Assembly (NCBI GenBank): GCA_002305925.1
Contig: DBRL01000003.1
Coordinates: forward strand, 11,766-20,692
DNA from: Candidatus Peregrinibacteria bacterium UBA1369
GTDB lineage: Bacteria > Patescibacteriota > Gracilibacteria > UBA1369
DNA: 8,927 nt
Direction: 5' to 3'
Shown here: piece by piece, positions 6,102 to 8,927 of the stretch
How the letters are laid out: each line of letters starts with the position of its first letter
How positions within the stretch are numbered: the stretch's first letter is position 1
Notes under the pieces: generated by a model
What the model saw: only the letters and a program-made list of their open reading frames with translations
The model's database searches: none
What the model was told of the DNA's origin: nothing
Program-made: the position numbers and the translations under genes

Positions 6102-7834
6102 GAGATGAGAATTTTTACCAGGGCGGAACCAAGGATACCTGCCAGAGGCCCGGCTGTGGCCGCGGCGGCGATGGCTACGCGTCGGCGGTTGGATGAAGTC
6201 GGTGCGGCGCCGATGCCGAGACCGCCCACGCCTTCGGTTTCGGGGGCCGGTTTTTTGGGGCGAGGGGCCGGGGGCATGGCACTATCTTCCAGCGCGGCTT
6301 CCTCCCCCTGGGCCGGGACAGCCGGCTCGGCGGCTGGTTTTTGGGGTTGAAGTTTGGGGCGGTCGCCGCGGAGGGCCAAGCGCTCCTGCGGATTGAGTAC
6401 TTTTTTTCCGGGAAGAGTGAAAGTTGCGCCGGCCGGCCCTTCCTTTTCTGCCTGGAGCCGTGGTTTGGCACTGTCACCCACCAGTTCAAAGGTGTCGGGC
6501 TGGCCGGGTTTGACCGGAACCGCCTCTTCGGGGTTCTCCTTGCTGATTGCTGGTTTCTCCGGTGGCTTGACTGCCCCGGTTCCGGGCTCGCGGAAGGGCC
6601 GGCCGGGGACGACACGAAATTCACCGGCCTCCTGCAGCTGCTGGTAAAGCGCCAAAAGCGGCAACTGCAGACGGGGCAGTTCCGTGCGCTCCAATCTGAG
6701 CTTGGGATTGTCCGGACTGTCCTTGTCCGGGGTCTGATAAATTGTAAAATGCAATTGGACCTTTCCACTGACGCGATATTCACCGGTGTCGGCCACAAGC
6801 TTGGCCGAAACGCCCTGACGGTCGGCCACGAAACCGACAATGCGATTTCCCTGGCCTTCCTGATCCAATCCCATCGAGAGGCCGTCCATGGCGCTGACGA
6901 CGCCGGCCGAGTCGACAATCTGAAAATTCCAGGGTGTCAAACCGAGCGTCCCCTGACTGGCGATAATGGCCTCATACTGCAGTGTGCGTCCCTGACGGAT
7001 TTTCATTTCGGCCAGGGCTTCGGCGAAACCGATGGCTCCGGCCTGCGCCGGCATGGCCGTGGCGCTGACCCCAACCCCCCGCAAGAAGGGGACAATTTTT
7101 CCTTCGGCGGTCAAATAAATTTGCAGGCCGGGATAACTTTTATTGATGAATTCCCGCAACTGTAAGACGATCTGCTCCTGCGGCAGGGCCTGTTTGCGCA
7201 GCAGATCTTCCTGTCCGGCAATGGCCTCCAGCTGGGCGTAAGTGAGCACGGTGTCAAATTGCCCGGACAAGCCCTGAACAAGCATTTTTTCGCCCAGTCC
7301 GCGATAGGGATTGCCGTTGACCTGCCCTACGGTCTGTGTTTCACCGGCGGGCTGGGATTGGGCGGATTGCTCCAGCCCGGCAATTTGTCCCTGCTCCAAA
7401 CCGTGCAGGAGAGGATAGACCACCCCCTTCAAGAGCAGATTCTGCTGATATTGGTTAAAAACAGGCTCCGTAGCCTTTTCGTCTCCATAGCTGGGCCGCA
7501 GAAAGTCCATTCTCTCAAAATTGTAGGTACATAAACCGACCTGCCGGCGTAGACTGTCGAAGAAGGCGGCCTGCTCAAGCGGTGAACCGGAAAAAGGTAC
7601 TTCTTCCCGCGGGTTGCCGGCACCGGCGTTTTCATAGAAATATTTTCGAAAGACCAGCCGGTCCATTTCCGGGATTTCAGCAAAAGGGGTGCTGATATTC
7701 CGGCTAAAGAGATAGTTGTGGATGTTTTTCAGACTCTGGTCGTTTCTGGACACGTATCTGGCCTCATCCGCCAGGACCTCGCGAATGAGCAGGGTGTATT
7801 TGAGAATGAATTGTTGGTCGAGGTTGTAGGCCAT
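6098..7834 (-). CDS. Hypothetical C-terminally tail-anchored protein with proline-rich stalk
   Basis: This 578-residue protein has no signal peptide and no recognised family. Residues 1-150 are mostly helical and acidic/aromatic; 150-180 form a Gln/Gly-rich linker; 180-405 look like a mixed globular domain with several strand-like stretches (for example around 236-250, 288-310 and 330-365). From about 405 to 545 it is low-complexity and rich in Pro, Ala, Glu and Lys, a probable extended stalk. It ends in NRRR (549-552) followed by one hydrophobic helix (553-577) and a three-to-four-residue tail, the layout of a tail-anchored protein whose bulk faces the cytoplasm. The start is the ATG at 7834, five bases after the TAA of the gene before it; no Shine-Dalgarno is visible. 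It overlaps the VirB6-like gene by four bases, so it is probably an accessory or cytoplasmic-face component of the same machine. If the stalk instead crosses to the outside, it could be an envelope-spanning factor, but the basic residues before the helix argue against that. Confidence 0.85.
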   Translation of the reverse strand: MAYNLDQQFILKYTLLIREVLADEARYVSRNDQSLKNIHNYLFSRNISTPFAEIPEMDRLVFRKYFYENAGAGNPREEVPFSGSPLEQAAFFDSLRRQVGLCTYNFERMDFLRPSYGDEKATEPVFNQYQQNLLLKGVVYPLLHGLEQGQIAGLEQSAQSQPAGETQTVGQVNGNPYRGLGEKMLVQGLSGQFDTVLTYAQLEAIAGQEDLLRKQALPQEQIVLQLREFINKSYPGLQIYLTAEGKIVPFLRGVGVSATAMPAQAGAIGFAEALAEMKIRQGRTLQYEAIIASQGTLGLTPWNFQIVDSAGVVSAMDGLSMGLDQEGQGNRIVGFVADRQGVSAKLVADTGEYRVSGKVQLHFTIYQTPDKDSPDNPKLRLERTELPRLQLPLLALYQQLQEAGEFRVVPGRPFREPGTGAVKPPEKPAISKENPEEAVPVKPGQPDTFELVGDSAKPRLQAEKEGPAGATFTLPGKKVLNPQERLALRGDRPKLQPQKPAAEPAVPAQGEEAALEDSAMPPAPRPKKPAPETEGVGGLGIGAAPTSSNRRRVAIAAAATAGPLAGILGSALVKILIS

Positions 7835-7839
7835 AACGG

Positions 7840-8927
7840 TTATTTGATGCCCTGTTTACTTTTGATTTCCCGGGCCAGGCCGGCGAAACTGTCCGGATTG
7901 TTGAGATTGAGCTGGGTAAGGGCGGCCATGACTGCGCGGATGCTGTCCTCAAAATTTAGATCCTTACCGCCGAGCTGGGTGAACGATTTGGCCAAATGGG
8001 CTTTTTGTTTTTCGCCGCAATGCCGCGATATTTCGGAGAGCTTGAAGCTGACCTGGCGATTTTTGAGACGCTGATCGTCAACCATGGCCTTCATTACTTC
8101 CAGCCCGCTCAGAGTACGTCCGCCGGGGAACTCTTCCTTTTGCTCCAGGAAATAGAGCAGATGAATATTGTCGGCCAGTTCGCGCTCCAGCATACCCCGA
8201 AGCTGCTCGCGACGGATGTTCATGGCTTCGCGTTTCGCCTCCGGCCCCTTCCAGAAATCGAGGAATTTTTCACGGTATTTGGCAAAGGTTTCCGGTGCGG
8301 CGGTGGGAGCGACAATGGCCACTCCGGCGCCGGCCACGGCCAGCCCGCCCAGTACATAAGGGTTGGTGGCGGCGTCAGCCAGGTTCTTGCCGATGCCATT
8401 GCCGCTCTGCCAACCGGCCTTGATGTTGGCCAGAGCCACGGCCAGCCCCCAGAGCCCGGCAACAGCCATGGCGGCGGGGCCGGAAACAGCTTTGCTCATC
8501 GGGTTTTCGGCGGTGCGGCCCTTGTACTGGTCAGCCATATCCTGATGCATGCGCTGATATTCCCGCTGGCGCCGCGCGACTTCGCCGCCGTCCAATTTTT
8601 TGCGCAATGATTCGGCCGCCGCCCCGCTCAAGACGCCGCGGTCAATCAGGTTTTGCAATTGCAGATTGCTCATCACCCCCACCGTCAGAAATACTTCGAA
8701 AATGGCGGCGGCCTCCTGGGGACCTTTGCGCCGCACAATCATTTCCAGCAAATCCATGTATTGCGGCCCTTCCCTGACCAGGCTGATCACCGCGCCGAGC
8801 TGGCCGGCCTCAAAGAGCTTGCCGCTTTTGGCGGCTCCGTCGCCCAGATCGGGCTGAATGCTCAAGGGGGTAATACTGTCGGTCAAATACATTAATTCCT
8901 GCTCTTCCAGCGTGGACTTGCGCAGGG
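7840..8927 (-). CDS. Hypothetical two-helix membrane protein, 5' end probably beyond the right edge
   Basis: The frame ends in TAA at 7842-7840. Counting from the ATG at 8892 the protein is 350 residues: a helical soluble part (1-130) with a basic Arg/Lys/Gln-rich stretch (97-125), two Ala/Gly-rich membrane helices (about 136-157 and 178-198) joined by a short loop, and a charged helical C-terminal domain (200-350) that is probably cytoplasmic, as is the N-terminal part. No family is recognised. The frame remains open upstream of 8892 to the edge, reading LRKSTLEEQEL with codons typical of this window (CTG, CGC, GAA, CAG), so I annotate it as partial. The alternative is a true start at 8892: AGGA lies at 8900-8897, and a TAA in another frame (8894-8892) would form a TAATG junction with a preceding gene, a layout that fits this operon. 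The next gene begins five bases after this stop, so the two are surely cotranscribed. Confidence 0.8.
   Translation of the reverse strand, partial: LRKSTLEEQELMYLTDSITPLSIQPDLGDGAAKSGKLFEAGQLGAVISLVREGPQYMDLLEMIVRRKGPQEAAAIFEVFLTVGVMSNLQLQNLIDRGVLSGAAAESLRKKLDGGEVARRQREYQRMHQDMADQYKGRTAENPMSKAVSGPAAMAVAGLWGLAVALANIKAGWQSGNGIGKNLADAATNPYVLGGLAVAGAGVAIVAPTAAPETFAKYREKFLDFWKGPEAKREAMNIRREQLRGMLERELADNIHLLYFLEQKEEFPGGRTLSGLEVMKAMVDDQRLKNRQVSFKLSEISRHCGEKQKAHLAKSFTQLGGKDLNFEDSIRAVMAALTQLNLNNPDSFAGLAREIKSKQGIK
8890..8900 (-). promoter_or_regulatory. Possible ribosome binding site and TAATG junction
   Basis: AGGA (8900-8897) lies four bases before an ATG (8892-8890), and TAA (8894-8892) in another frame shares its last base with that ATG. 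If real, it would make 8892 the start of the two-helix membrane protein. It is the only Shine-Dalgarno-like sequence before any candidate start in the window. Against it, the frame upstream of the ATG is open to the edge and reads with typical codons, whereas the frame ending at this TAA has unusual ones (TGC, AGT, CCA, AGG). Confidence 0.35.

Noticed and set aside
6341..7165. A 274-codon open frame on the plus strand
   Set aside because: It is antisense to the tail-anchored protein gene, which has tight operon joints on both sides; the plus-strand peptide looks like a shadow.

Overview
The window carries four protein genes, all on the minus strand, packed so that only one real intergenic gap exists (3597-3788, 192 bases). 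Read in the direction of transcription, from the right edge to the left, they are: (1) a two-helix membrane protein whose frame stays open to the right edge (7840-8927); (2) a 578-residue tail-anchored protein with a proline-rich stalk (6098-7834); (3) a 770-residue polytopic membrane protein with a signal peptide, a VirB6/TrbL-like seven-helix core and a long charged tail (3789-6101); and (4) a very large soluble protein whose frame is open from an ATG at 3596 to the left edge, at least 1198 residues, with no stop (1-3596). I found no RNA genes, transposons, CRISPR arrays or long nucleotide repeats.

Genes 1 to 3 look like one transcription unit. Genes 1 and 2 are 5 bases apart, and genes 2 and 3 overlap by four bases (ATGA). 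Gene 4 follows a gap that holds a good sigma70-type promoter (TTGACA, 18 bases, TAGAAT), so it probably has its own start of transcription. I see no convincing terminator before it, so read-through from gene 3 is also possible.

The organism is a bacterium using the standard code: TAA, TGA and TAG each end a gene here, and TGA is not read as an amino acid. Codons are GC-rich. A VirB6/TrbL-like channel protein with a cleavable signal peptide and a proline-ended tail, beside very large unrecognised proteins, suggests a type IV secretion or DNA-uptake locus of the kind found in Patescibacteria (CPR). That lineage assignment is inference.

The likely theme is a membrane-spanning secretion or conjugation-like machine. 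The VirB6-like protein would be the inner-membrane channel, the tail-anchored and two-helix proteins would be accessory membrane components, and the giant soluble protein would be a cytoplasmic partner. The giant protein carries three tandem divergent copies of a small module (strands followed by an F-x-x-W/V helix), which is the most interesting unexplained structure here. I did not recognise genes 1, 2 or 4 as members of a named family.
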